From: Heterohyrax brucei
Lineage: Eukaryota; Chordata; Mammalia; Hyracoidea; Procaviidae
Length of the DNA stretch: 64,000 nt
NCBI GenBank assembly: GCA_028571685.1
Contig: CM053152.1
Location: 21,026,001-21,090,000 of the forward strand
Direction: 5' to 3'
Below are positions 35,225 to 46,970 of this stretch, in pieces. How positions within the stretch are numbered: position 1 is the stretch's first letter; every line of letters begins with the position of its first letter. The notes beneath the pieces are model-generated. The model was not told the origin of the DNA and made no database searches. It saw nothing but the letters and a program-made list of their open reading frames with translations. A program made the position numbers and the translations under genes.

Positions 35225-35380
35225 ACAGTTGATTAATCCTCTAAACCTTACTTTCTAAACTATACAATAAGGTTAATGTTGATAACTACCTCATAAGATA
35301 AATTAAGATCGTATAACTAATAGTTAACAGTACCAAGAACACATTAAACATTCTAAATGTTAGCTGCTGTTATTGTTGTT
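35225..35380 (+). repeat. MIR SINE remnant
   Basis: 'cctctaaaccttactttcta', 'caataaggttaatgttgata', 'ctacctcataagat', 'gttagctgctgttattgttg' follow the MIR core-to-tail order. Confidence 0.55.
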
Positions 35381-35532
35381 GGAAACTGTGGTGGTGTAGT
35401 AGTTAAGCGCTATGGCCATGAACTTAAAGGTCAGCAATTTGAATCTGCCAGGCATTCCTTGGAAAATCTATGGGGAAGTTCTACTCTGTCCTGCAGAGTC
35501 ATGGGTCAGAATTGACTCAACAACAATGGGTT
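35381..35532 (+). repeat. AfroSINE
   Basis: 'ggaaactgtggtggtgtagt', 'ttgaatctgccaggcattcc', 'tggggaagttctactctgtc', 'gtcagaattgactcaacaac'. Confidence 0.8.
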
Positions 35533-35809
35533 ATTATTGTTGCTATTATCCTCAATTAAGTTATAGGTGGATACATGAAACAAAATAATCAAGAAAACTT
35601 GCTTATGTTAAGAGTGATTGTTACACCTATAGCCTTTCCCATTTGCCTGAAAGTTAGTGTTATGTGTCACATTTGGCTGGACTATGGTTTCCAGTGGTTC
35701 AGGAAAATGCTAGAATAGTTGCTGTTCCCTAAGGCAACGTACTACAATGTAGTCACCTTTCATAATGTAATCATTCATCCAGAGTAAAAATAAAAAATTT
35801 CCTTAGAAT

Positions 35810-36122
35810 GTGTTTCACGTTCAGACTATAGATATTTTGGCAGAACTTGCTCCCTCTCTTCACTCTGTGCTCTTTCCATTGCCTGACCTATGGATTTTGA
35901 GATACAATCCTATAGAAGTCTGCTCTGCTCCCAGAAGTATGGGTTTTGAGCTTGCCAGTCCCACTAATGCCATGACTCAGCTGAAGTCTCTTGACTGCTG
36001 CCTGACCTGCAGATTTTAAACTTCTCAGCCACTACAATTACATGAGCCAATCCCTTGAAGTAAAGCTCTTTCTCTTTCTCTATCTAAATGGTTTTCTTTC
36101 CCTAGAGAGCCCTGACTAAAAC
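35810..36122 (+). mobile_element. Possible LTR 3' end (old)
   Basis: 'tgcagattttaaacttctca', 'acaattacatgagccaatcc', 'ccctagagagccctgactaa' resembles the end of an old eutherian LTR. Frames here (35810-36019) are not genes. Confidence 0.4.
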
Positions 36123-36829
36123 AGAATGTCATTAAATCATAGGAAAACACCATTTTTGACTGACAGGACTTACACAAAACTAAATCAATCAATTATTATC
36201 TTGTGATTGGATCCCTTAAAGCAGCTTACAAATGCTTACTATAAATACCTCAAATGTCAGATTAAAAAAGTTAAAATTCTGAATTTACTAAAAATTAATA
36301 TCAGTAATGACCATTTTGAGGATACTTTAGATATACTGAATTGGTATTTATAGGCTCATGTCCAAGATGACAATTGCCAGAAATTAGTAAAATTAAGTAT
36401 TAAAGAAATAAAGAACTTTTGGTGACATCTTTTTCACAAGTAAAAACTAAAGAATATGTTATGTTGGACCCTTCGTAAAGAACTTGATATTTACCAAGCC
36501 AAGCCCCAAAGTCAGATAATAAATAAAGCCTGAATTTTTTGCAAAAATGATGTAAAATTCAACACACACAGTAGCACTATTTCCACACAACTTTTTTTTT
36601 TTTTTTTAAATAAAGGGTACAATGAAAGTAATCCAGAGTCAGCAGTAGAAGTTATTCCATATTTGGGACATGGACTTTATATATAAAGAGAAATAACAGC
36701 TTCTCTATGAATACCCAAATATGCAAAGGTTTCAGCACTATGTAGAACAACTAACCAAAGTATCTATTCCATGAAAAATCAAATTTTTCATTTATCTAAA
36801 TAAATCATCTCCTTATATATACACAGGTA
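36123..36829. other. AT-rich intergenic DNA, no gene seen
   Basis: Contains a T-run at 36592-36607; otherwise nothing recognised. Confidence 0.4.
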
Positions 36830-38018
36830 CAGTCATCCACAATAGGTTCTAGGACAGTATGTGCTTTGAGTGTGACAGGGACAGGGACACCCCACGTACA
36901 CTGGCCTATGTAAGGGCTTCTGTGTTGTAAATGAGTTGGCAGGGCAGCTCCCAGTGTAGCTGCCTCAGGTAAGAGCTGCAAACACCACAGGTGGCTGGGT
37001 CCTGCCCATCTGTGACCTTCTCTAATAAACCAGCTGCGGGGAAGGCCAGCTGTCTTTTAAAACTTACCCAGAGAGGGGACAGTGTGGGCTAAGTGGACAG
37101 AGGATGACTGAGCCAGGGATGATGCACCTGGGTGCATATTTTTCCATCAGGGCCCTACAGGACCACACCAGGGAAAACGCTACAACTGACTAGATTTTTT
37201 GTGTCATGAGCGCAGAGAGTGATAGGGTTTGGAGTCTGAGCCCAGGCCTCCAATGTCACAGACTAGGTGGCTCCCAGGCCATGTGCAGCAGCCAGGCAGA
37301 AGTGGGGCTACAACTTCAAGACGGGGGTCTGATATCCAGCACTCAGATATCTCAGTGTCCTTCCACATGGATGTATATGTGGCTAGAGCTGCCCAATCAG
37401 CCATAAGGACTTTTAAATACAAGTACATGCTATACAATGTCTATCACACTGGGGCAATATCCAACCACAGGTATGTCTGTGGCCCTGCAAGAATTTCCTT
37501 TCTTCCTTCCTCTCTTCCTCCTTCCCTCCTTCCCTCCCTGCCCTCTTGCCTCCCTGTTTCCCTGTCTTCCTCCTTCCCTTGCTTTCAAGGAATTTTCCTT
37601 TTGTTATTTCCCCCTAATGGTTTTAAAGACCCCAGATCCCTATCCGGAGTAGTGGCAGCCTTGGCCAGCGGTCCCAGCACCTGCACACCTGCTTCTTGCC
37701 TGGCTCTGGAGCCAATATTTCAGCCCCTCTGCTATGTACCACTTGACCTGTGCCTGGGTATGTGTGAAGTTCTGATCCTGATGCAGGCAGGGTGAGCCTT
37801 AGCTACACACCCAAGCATGGGTGGCCTCCTGTATCCATTGGACACAGCTTTTGTCTAGTGGGCTAGGCTGCTTCTGTTCCTTGGGCCAGAAGAAAAGGAG
37901 TGAGGCCGGGTGCATAACCCAGGGACTGACTGTATACAACGTGGTATTTGTACAGCTCCAAATAGCATAGCATACTATTTCACAGAACTTATTGCAGACA
38001 TTAAGCAATACCTGACTG
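36830..38018. mobile_element. Tigger/MER2-like non-autonomous DNA transposon
   Basis: Starts CAGTCATCCACAATAGG and ends ACATTAAGCAATACCTGACTG (shared terminal CAGTCA), each flanked by TA (36828-36829 and 38019-38020). TA target duplications and this terminus fit pogo/Tigger elements. The 1.19-kb interior is GC-richer than its surroundings and holds a polypyrimidine tract at 37492-37585. It has no transposase: the 188-residue frame at 37229-37795 crosses the simple-sequence tract and has no DDE motif pattern. Confidence 0.5.
37492..37585. repeat. Polypyrimidine tract
   Basis: Imperfect CTTCC/CCCT repeats on the plus strand, a possible triplex-forming tract, inside the Tigger-like element. Confidence 0.8.
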
Positions 38019-38061
38019 TACACATACAAATGTGTACATATATATATGAGACAGAGAGAGA

Positions 38062-38257
38062 GGAAACCCTGGTGGTGTAGTATAATGGTTTTCTGCTAAC
38101 TGAAATGTTAACAGTTTGAATTCACCAGCTATGCCTTGGAAACACTATTGGCCAGTTCTACTTTGTCCTACAGGGTGTCTATGAGTCAGAATCAACTTGA
38201 CAGCAACAGGGTTCTTATAGGGCTGTGAAGTCAGAATTGACTTGACAGCAGAAGGTT
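38062..38257 (+). repeat. AfroSINE with doubled tail
   Basis: 'ggaaaccctggtggtgtagt' head, core, then 'atgagtcagaatcaacttga'. A second tail copy 'ctgtgaagtcagaattgact' follows within 50 bases. Confidence 0.85.
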
Positions 38258-38271
38258 TTTTTTGGAGAAAT

Positions 38272-38335
38272 ACATACATATGTATAATATATATATTGAC
38301 TTATATACATATGTGTAATATATATATTGACTTAA
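38272..38335. repeat. AT-rich direct repeat
   Basis: Two copies of about 32 bp, each ending 'tatatatattgactta', between two oppositely oriented SINEs. Confidence 0.7.
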
Positions 38336-38540
38336 GTTGTTAGTTACTGTGAAATCAATTCTGACTCATGGTGACCCTATGTTCAGAGTAGAAATGCTCC
38401 ATAGAGTTTTCAAGGCTTTGATCTTTCAGAAGCAGTTTGCCAGGCCTTACCTCAAATGTGCCACTGGGTGGGTTTGAATTACCCATCCTTCACTGGCAGA
38501 CAGACCAGTGCTTAACCATCTGAGCCACCTAGGGAGCTCC
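38336..38540 (-). repeat. AfroSINE, long variant
   Basis: 'gaaatcaattctgactcatg', 'gtgaccctatgttcagagta', 'gtgccactgggtgggtttga', 'tgagccacctagggagctcc'. Contains the middle insert typical of the long form. Confidence 0.8.
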
Positions 38541-39077
38541 CGTTCAAGTTGGCAAATTGGTCAGTCTCATAAAAACAAAATTTGTTTCAAAAGGGGGTAT
38601 CATCTAGTGTACCAATTGCCATTGAGAAAAGACAGTAAGAAACTTCATGTGGCATGTGGTAGGAAAAGCACTATGCACACCCCCCCACTGTACTATCACA
38701 CAATATTCACACTGCAAGATGCACTTTAGTTTCAGTATTACATTGTCTCTCACATTAACATCATTAAATTTTACTGGTTTATAACAATGATTTAATTTAT
38801 AAAACTTTTCATTTTACAGGAGCTTAGGAGTAGAAGCACCAGATGTGAGTACCAGGTTTCAGGATGTGCAAATTTAAGGTTACAAAATATAACACATCAA
38901 AACAGGAGATGTGATTTCTACATACAGGAAGACCATGTATCACTCATATTTGAAAAACACCTTTTGGGTTCAAAAACTCTTAATTCATGAAAGGAGTCCT
39001 GGAATGGATTTCAGTGGTCTCTAAACACAATTTTTTTTGGAGATGAAGACTTCAGATTCCCAAGGGAAGTCCAACTC

Positions 39078-39240
39078 AAACCAAACCCAACCTACTATGC
39101 TTCTGTTGAGTTGATTCTAACTCCTAGCAACCCTATAGGACACAGTAGAACTGCCCTACACGATTTCCAAGGAGCATTTGAACTGCCAACCTTTTGGATA
39201 GCAGTCATAGGTCTCAACCACTATGTCACTAGTGTTTCCA
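39078..39240 (-). repeat. AfroSINE
   Basis: 'gttgagttgattctaactcc', 'tagcaaccctataggacaca', 'ccaaggagcatttgaactgc', ending 'gtcactagtgtttcc'. Confidence 0.8.
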
Positions 39241-40910
39241 GAGGAAGTCTGTGATTCAAAAAAAGTTAAGAAACCAGTTTTAGCCTAAGGTATAAGTAAC
39301 CATTAATACTCACTGGAAGAGTATTATCTCCTAATCAGTGTCACAGGGGTATTTAACCAAGTTTAACAGGATTTGTTGCAAAGTCCGTGACCAACTTTCT
39401 GGTAAAGATTTTGCTGCCTTTGGATAAACATATATCGTTTGTTCAACTGAACTAAACACTTCTCTTAGAACTTTATTTTCATCCAGGAGTTCTCATTTAT
39501 TTTCTGCCTCATTAGACACATGCTATTCTTCCCTTCAAGAGGTATAAAGAGAGGATTCCAATATTACAGGTACAGATATAAACTTTCCAAGGTTTTATAT
39601 AATTATTTAAATAATGTTTTTGTTTTGTTCCTAATATAATTCCTAGTGCTAGCCAGCACTTGAACAAATGAGCAGTCTAGTTTGACCAATCTCTAGTGAT
39701 AACACTGCCACAGTGGTATCCTAACATTAAATGGTATTAGTGATCACACCTAGTTTATTTAATGAGCCCTACATTTTGGACAGGAACCCAGCCCCATTTT
39801 CCTCATTCCTCTCTAGATATTACAGAAATTCCTGTGATGGCTATGTATCACCGCTTGCTAAGTAAGAGTGTATTTCTATTCTTCATGTAAGAGAACTCTC
39901 CAAGAACAGGATTACTGCTTAATTACAAGACATGAAAGATCTAGTACCTAACAATGTTTTGCAAATACAAAGAACTTTGTATTTTGAAAAGAGATTGTTA
40001 GTGGTTTAAGAAATTTCATTCTCATATACACCAAAAATAATGGCTTTCTTAAAGTAAATTTATGTGAATAAAGCTAAAAAGTGTTTAAAAAATGTACTTC
40101 TTGAAATTAAAAAAAAAGTTTAAGAATTTCAGGGAGTTTGTTCTTACTCAAATATATCTCCTTAAACAACCAAAGCTAAAGTATACCTAAAACAAATAGA
40201 CTCTGATGACTGTAATTACTTTCTCCTATAACACAAAGAGAATAAGAACCCCAAACCCACTGCTGAATAAGAAGTCCTAATTAAATGTTCCTATATTTGC
40301 ATAAGGGACATGAAGCTATTTCTGAAACTATAGTTCAAGACAATTGGATTTCTTGGACTAAAGTGAAATAAATAACACTAAAATTAATTGTATGATTTTA
40401 ATTTGCATTTTGTTTTTCTAAAATTTAAAAATGACCAATATCGAAATTACACTCATCACACTTATCATACCTCTGCTCCTTGCACTTGATTCTCTTTCAC
40501 TGCTCCCTGTAATCCCTATGTATTTTTAAAGAGGTCATCCAGTTGCCAGCTCTAAAAATTCTTCCTTGCCCCTCTACTCCACAGTAAGTTCTTCAATTTT
40601 TGTACACAAATGACATTTGATAATTTTTCCACAAAATATCTTTCTTTATTCTGTGACTGCTCTCTTGCCCTATCACTAAACCCAGCAACAATGAAGGTGA
40701 ACAACCACTTCTTGGTATAATGAAATCATACAAATTTGAATTATTTAAATTTAAAACTCTCCCTTTTAAACATACTAGTGTTGTGCCAACTTATTAAACA
40801 CTTACAATAATTCATATTAGGTCTCTTTTCACTTAGAGTTAAAAGTACAGTGAAGATATAGCATTTTTCAATATATTTTTGAATAACAGAACAGTAAAAC
40901 ATATGTAAGC
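39241..40910. other. AT-rich intergenic DNA, no gene seen
   Basis: Long unclassified stretch with short A/T runs. No exon-like frame or confident repeat. Confidence 0.4.
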
Positions 40911-41066
40911 AGAAATTAGTGTAGACAGTAAGAATGACTATTTTTTATGTTGAACTTTCAGACGAAAGGCTCAAAGGGTATTACTGTAAAGTTCTAAGAT
41001 AAACCAAAAGGTCACTACATCTCTCACTAGGAGGAGTTCTGGGGGCACTGTGCTTAGCACTTGGCT
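40911..41066 (+). repeat. Direct duplication, copy 1
   Basis: Almost identical to 42651-42802: about six substitutions and one short indel by eye. Copy 1 includes the start of the AfroSINE at 41033. Confidence 0.85.
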
Positions 41067-41200
41067 GCTATCGGAAAGGTTGGTAATTTAAACCTACCAG
41101 CTGTTCTGCAGGAGAAAAGGCCGTGTGACTTGCTCCCATCAAGATTACAGGCAAGGGCATCCTATGGGGCACGGGCTGAAAAGTTCTGGAGGACTGGTAA
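41033..41200 (+). repeat. AfroSINE, divergent
   Basis: 'gggcactgtgcttagcactt', 'ggaaaggttggtaatttaaa', 'cagctgttctgcaggagaaa'; the tail is poorly conserved. Confidence 0.6.
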
Positions 41201-41237
41201 CTGTGTTTTACATGTTACCCTTGTATTAAGGAAAGCA

Positions 41238-41396
41238 AACGAAACCCGTTATTCTTGAGTCAATCCCAACTCATAGCAACCCTATAGCATAGAGTAGAAC
41301 TGCCCCACAGAGTATCTAGGGAGCATCTGGTGGATGAAAGCCACTGACCTTTCGACTAGCAGCAGTAGCTCTTAATCAGTCTGCCACTAGGGTTTC
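41238..41396 (-). repeat. AfroSINE
   Basis: 'gaaacccgttattcttgagt', 'ccaactcatagcaaccctat', 'ccccacagagtatctaggga', 'ctgccactagggtttcc'. Confidence 0.85.
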
Positions 41397-41737
41397 CTCG
41401 TATAGTTTCTGAAATTCTCTGATGTGCAGTGTAGGCTTTTCCTTCACACACTCTTTGTCTCATCTAAATATACAGGGTAGAAGAATGAGAAAAATGCTCC
41501 TTAATACGTGGAAAATGCCTTACTTACCTCTGAGAACTTGGATAGTTATGTAAGAGAATCCACAGTTAATGGATTTCGATGTTACAATCTGTGCGGAAGG
41601 CAGAAAGTGCCTAAAATGTTTAATGGAAGGCGCTTCACAGTATTTGAGGCACACACACACAAAAAATCATTTACTTTCTGAATCAACAACATTGAAAATT
41701 CAGTCTAATAAACTGTCTGAAAACTACGTGAAGCTTG

Positions 41738-42170
41738 TTCTTTTTTTAAAATCATACTTTAGATGGAGGTTTACAGAACGAACTAAGTTTCCATTAAACA
41801 ATAATTGTGTATACTATTTTACGACATCGGTCAACAATCACACAACATGTCAGCACTCTTCTCAACCTCAGGTTCCCGATTAGCAGCTTTTTTGTCCCTT
41901 CCTGCTTTCTAGTCCTTGCCCCTGGACTGGTGTGCTCGTTTATTTTCATTTTGCTCTATGGACCTGCCTAATCTTCAACCGAAGGTTAAACCTCGGGAAG
42001 GGTCAACCTCGGGAATGGCTTTATTACTGAGCTGAAAGACTGTCCAGGGGCCATGCTCGCAGCGTTTCTTCAGTCTCTGTCAGGCTAGCAAGTCTGGTCC
42101 TTCTGAGTTAGAAGGTGGCCATATTTTTCTCCAGCTCTGTCCAAGACCTAAAAACTGTAGGAAGTTTATT
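41738..42170 (-). mobile_element. L1 3' UTR fragment, another subfamily
   Basis: 'tttagatggaggtttacaga', 'tagtccttgcccctggactg', 'ggggccatgctcgcag', 'cagtctctgtcaggctagca' follow the layout of L1 3' UTRs in this clade (compare 'gggggccatg' in 4310-4325). Subfamily assignment is from memory. Confidence 0.45.
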
Positions 42171-42526
42171 TGTAATATGTAAGTAATAATTTGATTTGAA
42201 AATGCTTTGAAACAAGAAGAGTCAGTGAAAGATAACTACAGACACACATTTTAAAATGAACCATATATTTTTAGAAGCTGAGGAATGCATTTAACTTTAA
42301 TTTGTCTAAAACAGTCTTTTTTGTATATAACTACAGTCATACTTAAACCTGCGAATTTAGGAAATATTTACCCTAATGAGGAAGACTTTATATACTAACT
42401 GCATGATTTAATTGGATGAAATAATTATAAACAGTCATGAAATAGTGCAAGGAAATGCTGTTTTAAAAGAAAAAGACTTGCTTCTTATTTAGCAGGCACA
42501 TTTTGTTTCAGTTTTTTAAAAGGAGA

Positions 42527-42595
42527 CCAGCTCTACCCTGGCCCCTAGGGTCGCCATGAGTCGGATCCGACTTGATGGCACTTGGCTGGCTTTTT
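42527..42595 (+). repeat. AfroSINE 3' tail
   Basis: 'tagggtcgccatgagtcgga' then 'tccgacttgatggcacttgg'. CpGs are intact, so probably young; only the RTE-like end is present. Confidence 0.75.
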
Positions 42596-42650
42596 AAAAA
42601 TAAATTTGTTAGCACTTTCTGGTGGAGATTAGTAGAAATTAGAAATAAGT

Positions 42651-42802
42651 AGAAATTAGTGTAGACAGTAAGAATGACTATTTTTTATGTTGAACTTTCA
42701 GACAAAAGGCTCAAAGGGTATTACTGTAAAGTTTTAAGGTAAACCAAAAGGTCACTACACCTCTCACTGGAGTTCTGGTGGCACTGTGCTTAGCACTCGG
42801 CT
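42651..42802 (+). repeat. Direct duplication, copy 2
   Basis: Second copy of 40911-41066, 1,740 bp away in the same orientation. It stops a few bases into the SINE head, and a small local repeat (agaaattag, three times) lies just left of it at 42633-42660. Confidence 0.85.
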
Positions 42803-43254
42803 TGAGTGCAATTTCTGTTTCAGAAATTGTATGATTCAGTTTTCATAAAACAAGTAGCTGACCTGAGCTGAAAAAACTATATGAAGTGAACTCCTCTTTC
42901 TCAATCTTCCTCTTAAATTCCGTCCATCAACACACAGAGAACTGCAGGAGGGAGGTGTTCTCCAGGTCCAAGAGAAAAAGCATATTTATCAATTTATAAG
43001 GAAGAAATGAGCAGAATCTATGACTACAACACTACCGATGTAATGCCACTCAGTACATTAGAGTATTCCGCTACTGTTGTGTGTTGTTCATTATACTCTG
43101 ACTTAGTGACTCTTCCACTGCTGTTATAAAACACAGAACAAATATAGAACAAGTGGACTTGATTTTTGTGGTTAAAATATTCAGCTAAAAAGCAAGCTAA
43201 AGTAACACAGGAAAACCTCCAAATCACAGTTTTCTCCAAACACACATAAAATAA

Positions 43255-43448
43255 ACAAACCAAATACGTAGCCATCAAGTCAATTCCAACTTACAGTAAC
43301 CCTATAAGGGAGTAGAACTGCCCCATAGTCTTCTAATGCTGTATATCTTAAAGGAAACAGATTGCTGAATCTTTCTCCTGCAGAGTGGTTGGAGCTTAGA
43401 AACCGAGTGCTTAGCACTTAGAAGCTGAGCACTTAACCACACAGCTTT
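43255..43448 (-). repeat. AfroSINE, long variant
   Basis: 'gtagccatcaagtcaattcc', 'gagtagaactgccccatagt', then the middle insert, ending 'ctgagcacttaaccacacag'. One internal stretch (cttagaa...gagc) is doubled. Confidence 0.75.
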
Positions 43449-43764
43449 ATAAATACCCTTTGTGAAATCAGCAAATTATTGTCAAGACCCTGCATGAAGA
43501 TTTGATTGCTTTACTTGGGTTTGGTCATTAAGGGAGTGCCTGGCCTTGGTACAGAGTGCTTCACAAATGCAGATTCTACCACAGTGACTTTTCACAGGCA
43601 ATAAATTTAATCCGAACATGTGAAGTTTCAGATTAGGAAATTACTTGGTTTATTACATTAACAATCAGGCTACACTTGACATATTCTGTTAAATTCTGGG
43701 TGCCTCAATTTGGGGGAATACTAATAAAACAGAAAATAGTCTTACCTATGAGACCAGTTTTTTT

Positions 43765-44945
43765 TTATTTTTTAAATTATGATTAAGTGAAAGTATACAA
43801 TCCAAGTCAATTTTGCATAACCGCCTCTTGACAACTCTATTGCTCTCCGCACCCTGTGACAGCATACTTCTTTTCACTCTTTACATCCAGTATCCTCCCA
43901 ACAAACATCTGTCCCCTCCTTTCCATACTCTTCTCTTCCCTCTAGAAAGAAACCAGTAGGGTAGCCTTCTATAAATGTACAAAATCATAAAATACACACA
44001 CTGCATACTCTCTCTGTGTCCCTGAGTCCAGTCCATTTTTTGCCTGAAGTGTTGTGTATATATAACCGGTACCGGTTTCAGGTCTGGGATAGCAGCAAGT
44101 CCAGTGGCCATGTACCCAGGGGATCCTCCAGGTTGTCAGACCATCAGTTCTGGTCTTTTAGTAGAGTTCTTGATCTGTATACCCCTTTTGCTGGTGCTGC
44201 ATCAGGGACTCTACATTGTGTCCCCTATTGAGGCTGTCTTTGGTGGGGACCGGGTACCTTCTCGTTCTTCTGGGCTCACGCTGATATAGTCTGCCACTCA
44301 TATGAGTCCTTCTGTCTCCTGGGCTCATTTTCCCTCATGTTTGTGGTCTCACTCATTATCTGTTCCAGGTGGTTTGGGATTGATGTTCCTCAGATGGCAG
44401 CTTGCTGGCTTTTAAGACCTCAGATGCCCCTCACTGATAAGGGACTCAGAAGACTCAGCAAAAGGCTTGTTATGCCAGTTAACCTCGATGTCTCCTAAAA
44501 ACATGGTCTCCAGACCCTGTCCCTGCTACTCTATCCTTTGAAATGTCGGGTTGAATTTAGAAAACCTTTTCGTTTATGGTGCAGTCCAGTTATGCTGAGC
44601 TGTCTTCTACTGAATGCTGTCACACCTTTTACCTAACCGAATTCCTATTGACTATCTAATCTGTGAACAACCTTCTTCCTCCCTCCTCACCCTTGTAGCT
44701 TTCAAAGAGTCTTGTCTTCTGTGCATAAGTCCTTTTTAAAGTCCTTATAATAGTGGTCTCATACAATATTTGTCCTTCTGCAGCTGACTGATTTCACTCA
44801 GCATTATGTGTTCTAGTTGATACCAGGTTATGACATGCTTCCTAAAATCATCATTGTTCTTTATCATTGCATAATGTTCCATTGTGTATATATAACATAG
44901 GTTGTTTATCCATTCATCTGTTTATGGGCACTTGAGACCAATTTT
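43765..44945 (-). mobile_element. L1 3' end, older subfamily
   Basis: Starts 'aattatgattaagtgaaagt' (tail side) and runs through 'gcagcttgctggcttttaag' to the ORF2 C-terminal region ('ataatgttccattgtgtata', antisense of the MEHYA-type end). Colinear with 3985-5130 but clearly diverged. Frames inside are not genes. Confidence 0.8.
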
Positions 44946-45029
44946 AAAGAGTAATTTGAAAATCAGTTTTCTCTGAAAGGCTGGAGAAACTTGAGTTAGC
45001 CCAGAGAAGAAATATGTATTTGTTCATTT

Positions 45030-45290
45030 CTCACTTCAACACAGATTTACTGAATTCTTTAGCAAGGCTTTTGAAGCCTTGAAGGCTCTGGGGGCATGGT
45101 AGCAAGCTGGATAGGCAAGGTCCCTGCTCCAAAGGAACTTGTATTCTGAATGGGGGTGATGATGATAAGAAGTTAACAAGACTCATGAGGGTGAAGATTT
45201 GTCTGTTCTCTTTACTTTGGTATTCCCTAGCCCTCAGAACAGTACCTGGCACATAGTCAGGTGCTCAATAACTATGTGGTGAATTAAATT
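45030..45290 (+). repeat. Ancient mammalian repeat with L2-like tail
   Basis: 'tgcatagcaagctggat'-like sequence (tgg at 45097 onward), 'ggtccctgctccaaaggaac', then 'cctggcacatagtcaggtgc' and 'tcaataactatg', matching ancient interspersed repeat consensuses known from other mammals. Confidence 0.5.
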
Positions 45291-46451
45291 AAAGAAAGAT
45301 AACTTCAGTTTGTAGTAAGTGGTATCAAGAAAACAAAACAGTAAGAAGTAGAAAGTAATTGAGCTAGGGTGGCATGGAGATTATGTTATTTCAAACTGGT
45401 GTGCTTGAAAGGGTTTCTTAAAGAAGACACCATCAGAACTTAGATCTGATAACCAAAGTCAGCCATGCAAATGTCTGAAAGAAGAGGTTTCCAAGAAAAA
45501 ACAAAGGTACTTATCTGAGACAACGTTAGCTTCGCCTTTTCAAGGAACATGTAGAAGATCAATGTAGTTAAGCCGTGGAAGTCATTGTGAAGTGTTCAGA
45601 TTGTATTCAAATTGTTTAGACAAGAGATGTTCATGGCTTCAATTAGTGACAGCAGTGGGAGTCATGGCAGTGGGTGATGACTTCATGATCTACTCTGGAA
45701 GTAGAAAAGATCTGCTAATAGATTTGATATGTAATGATGAAGCCAAAATTCTATTAAGAGTGACTCCTCCATTTGAGGCTTGAACAACTAAATGATATCT
45801 TTATTGATTACTGAGGTTGGGAAATCAGGTAAAGAGCAGGTTTTAGGCAGAGAGTGGACAAAGGGGACAGTTTTTACAACTGATCATGTAATTTAAATTT
45901 CAAAGAAGTTCATAAACGATTGTGAAATTAATGAAACGGACTGGATTGAGAGCTACAGTTCTTAAGGTGCTTGCATACAGATGGTTTTACAGTCACAGAG
46001 CGACTTATCAGGAAGAAAAAAAATGAGAATGATTATTCCATAGAAATCCAAGGAGAAAAGCAAATAATAAAAGAAGTTAAAGTGAATTGAGGGTAATTCA
46101 ACAGGAGAAGGAATGTTCTAATATTCCAGTTAGAGCTGTATAGTAAGAGAAAGTACTGCTTGGCTACCTTATAGACTTTCCAACAAAGGAGACATTTCAA
46201 CTATAGAAGCAAGATGGCTTTCTATATGGTGACTGTGTGTCCTTCAAAGGTACCATTTTAAAGGATCTTATGATTTATGATAATGTGATGATTTAAGAGG
46301 ATCTATGATTTGTTTTTACTATACAATTTATTTTTATCCTAAATAGATTCCAGGGTAGTAATTCTTTATTATCTATTTTCATCAGCAAAAGGTTACCCAG
46401 GTGTTTGTCTCCAGCTCCGTAAAAGGACTGCCAGTTCAGTTCACCAGCCCA
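45291..46451. other. Unclassified intergenic DNA
   Basis: 45300-45500 may continue the ancient repeat ('gtggtatcaagaaaacaaaa', 'gggtttcttaaagaagacac'). The rest is unrecognised. Confidence 0.35.
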
Positions 46452-46970
46452 TGCTACTCAAAGTGCTACATACCTCATTGCTCAATGTCTCGACAGTCAC
46501 CTTCGAAGTACTCACCTTGGGAAGCTACGCATTGATGCTAGCACCTAGTTCACCATTCAAAGAAATTTTGGAACTTTTTTACTGGAACGGCCATCAGAGC
46601 TGTTGTCTTATTACCCTTGATGTCCCGGATGTCGTCAAAATATCTTCTTTTCAATTCTTCCTTTATTTTCAGGTAAAGAAAAAAGTCACTGGGGGCCAGA
46701 TCAGGTGAGCAGGGGGAGTGTTCCAATATGGTTATTTGTTTACTGGCTAAAAACTCTCTCACAGACAACTATACAATTAAGTTTGCGAACCTGCCAATGC
46801 GCCACCGTGTGCAATGGCCATTCCTGAAAAAGTGCCGAAATTACTTTCAAAGGTAATCAGACGCTGGTGTCGGTGCGTAGCTACCCAAGCCGAATACTTC
46901 GAAGTTGACCGTAGAGATACCCAGCAATGAGTTATGTAGCACTTAGGACGATTAACTTTGCGGACTTAAT
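46452..46970 (-). mobile_element. Mariner-derived fold-back element
   Basis: The middle (46550-46768, minus) encodes SVREFLASKQITILEHSPCS PDLAPSDFF (joined in the sequence), the mariner transposase DDE-domain region. It continues to a C-terminal segment that reads ...FFEW, stop, then CVASQGEYFEGDC. The outer 115-130 bases on each side (46455-46575 and 46845-46965) are inverted copies of each other, both coding the YFEGD-type C-terminus outward. Stops and the rearrangement make it inactive. Confidence 0.75.
46550..46768 (-). pseudogene. Mariner transposase fragment
   Basis: A 72-residue open frame carries the conserved EHSPCSPDLAPSDFF block, which contains the last catalytic aspartate region of the mariner DD34D triad (PDLAPSDFF). 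It then reads LKIKEELKRRYFDDIRDIK and ends FFEW with a stop. Mariner transposase cuts and pastes the element at TA. The N-terminal helix-turn-helix and the first catalytic residues are missing. Upstream on the minus strand the frame turns into non-mariner sequence (about 46770-46800), marking a rearrangement point. Confidence 0.75.

Noticed and set aside
37229-37795. 188-residue plus-strand frame
   Set aside because: Crosses a polypyrimidine simple-sequence tract (runs of L, P, S) and lies inside the Tigger-like element; no transposase or other motif.
41569-41883. 104-residue plus-strand frame
   Set aside because: Runs into the L1 3' UTR fragment at 41738 and an (AC)n tract; no domain or splice support.
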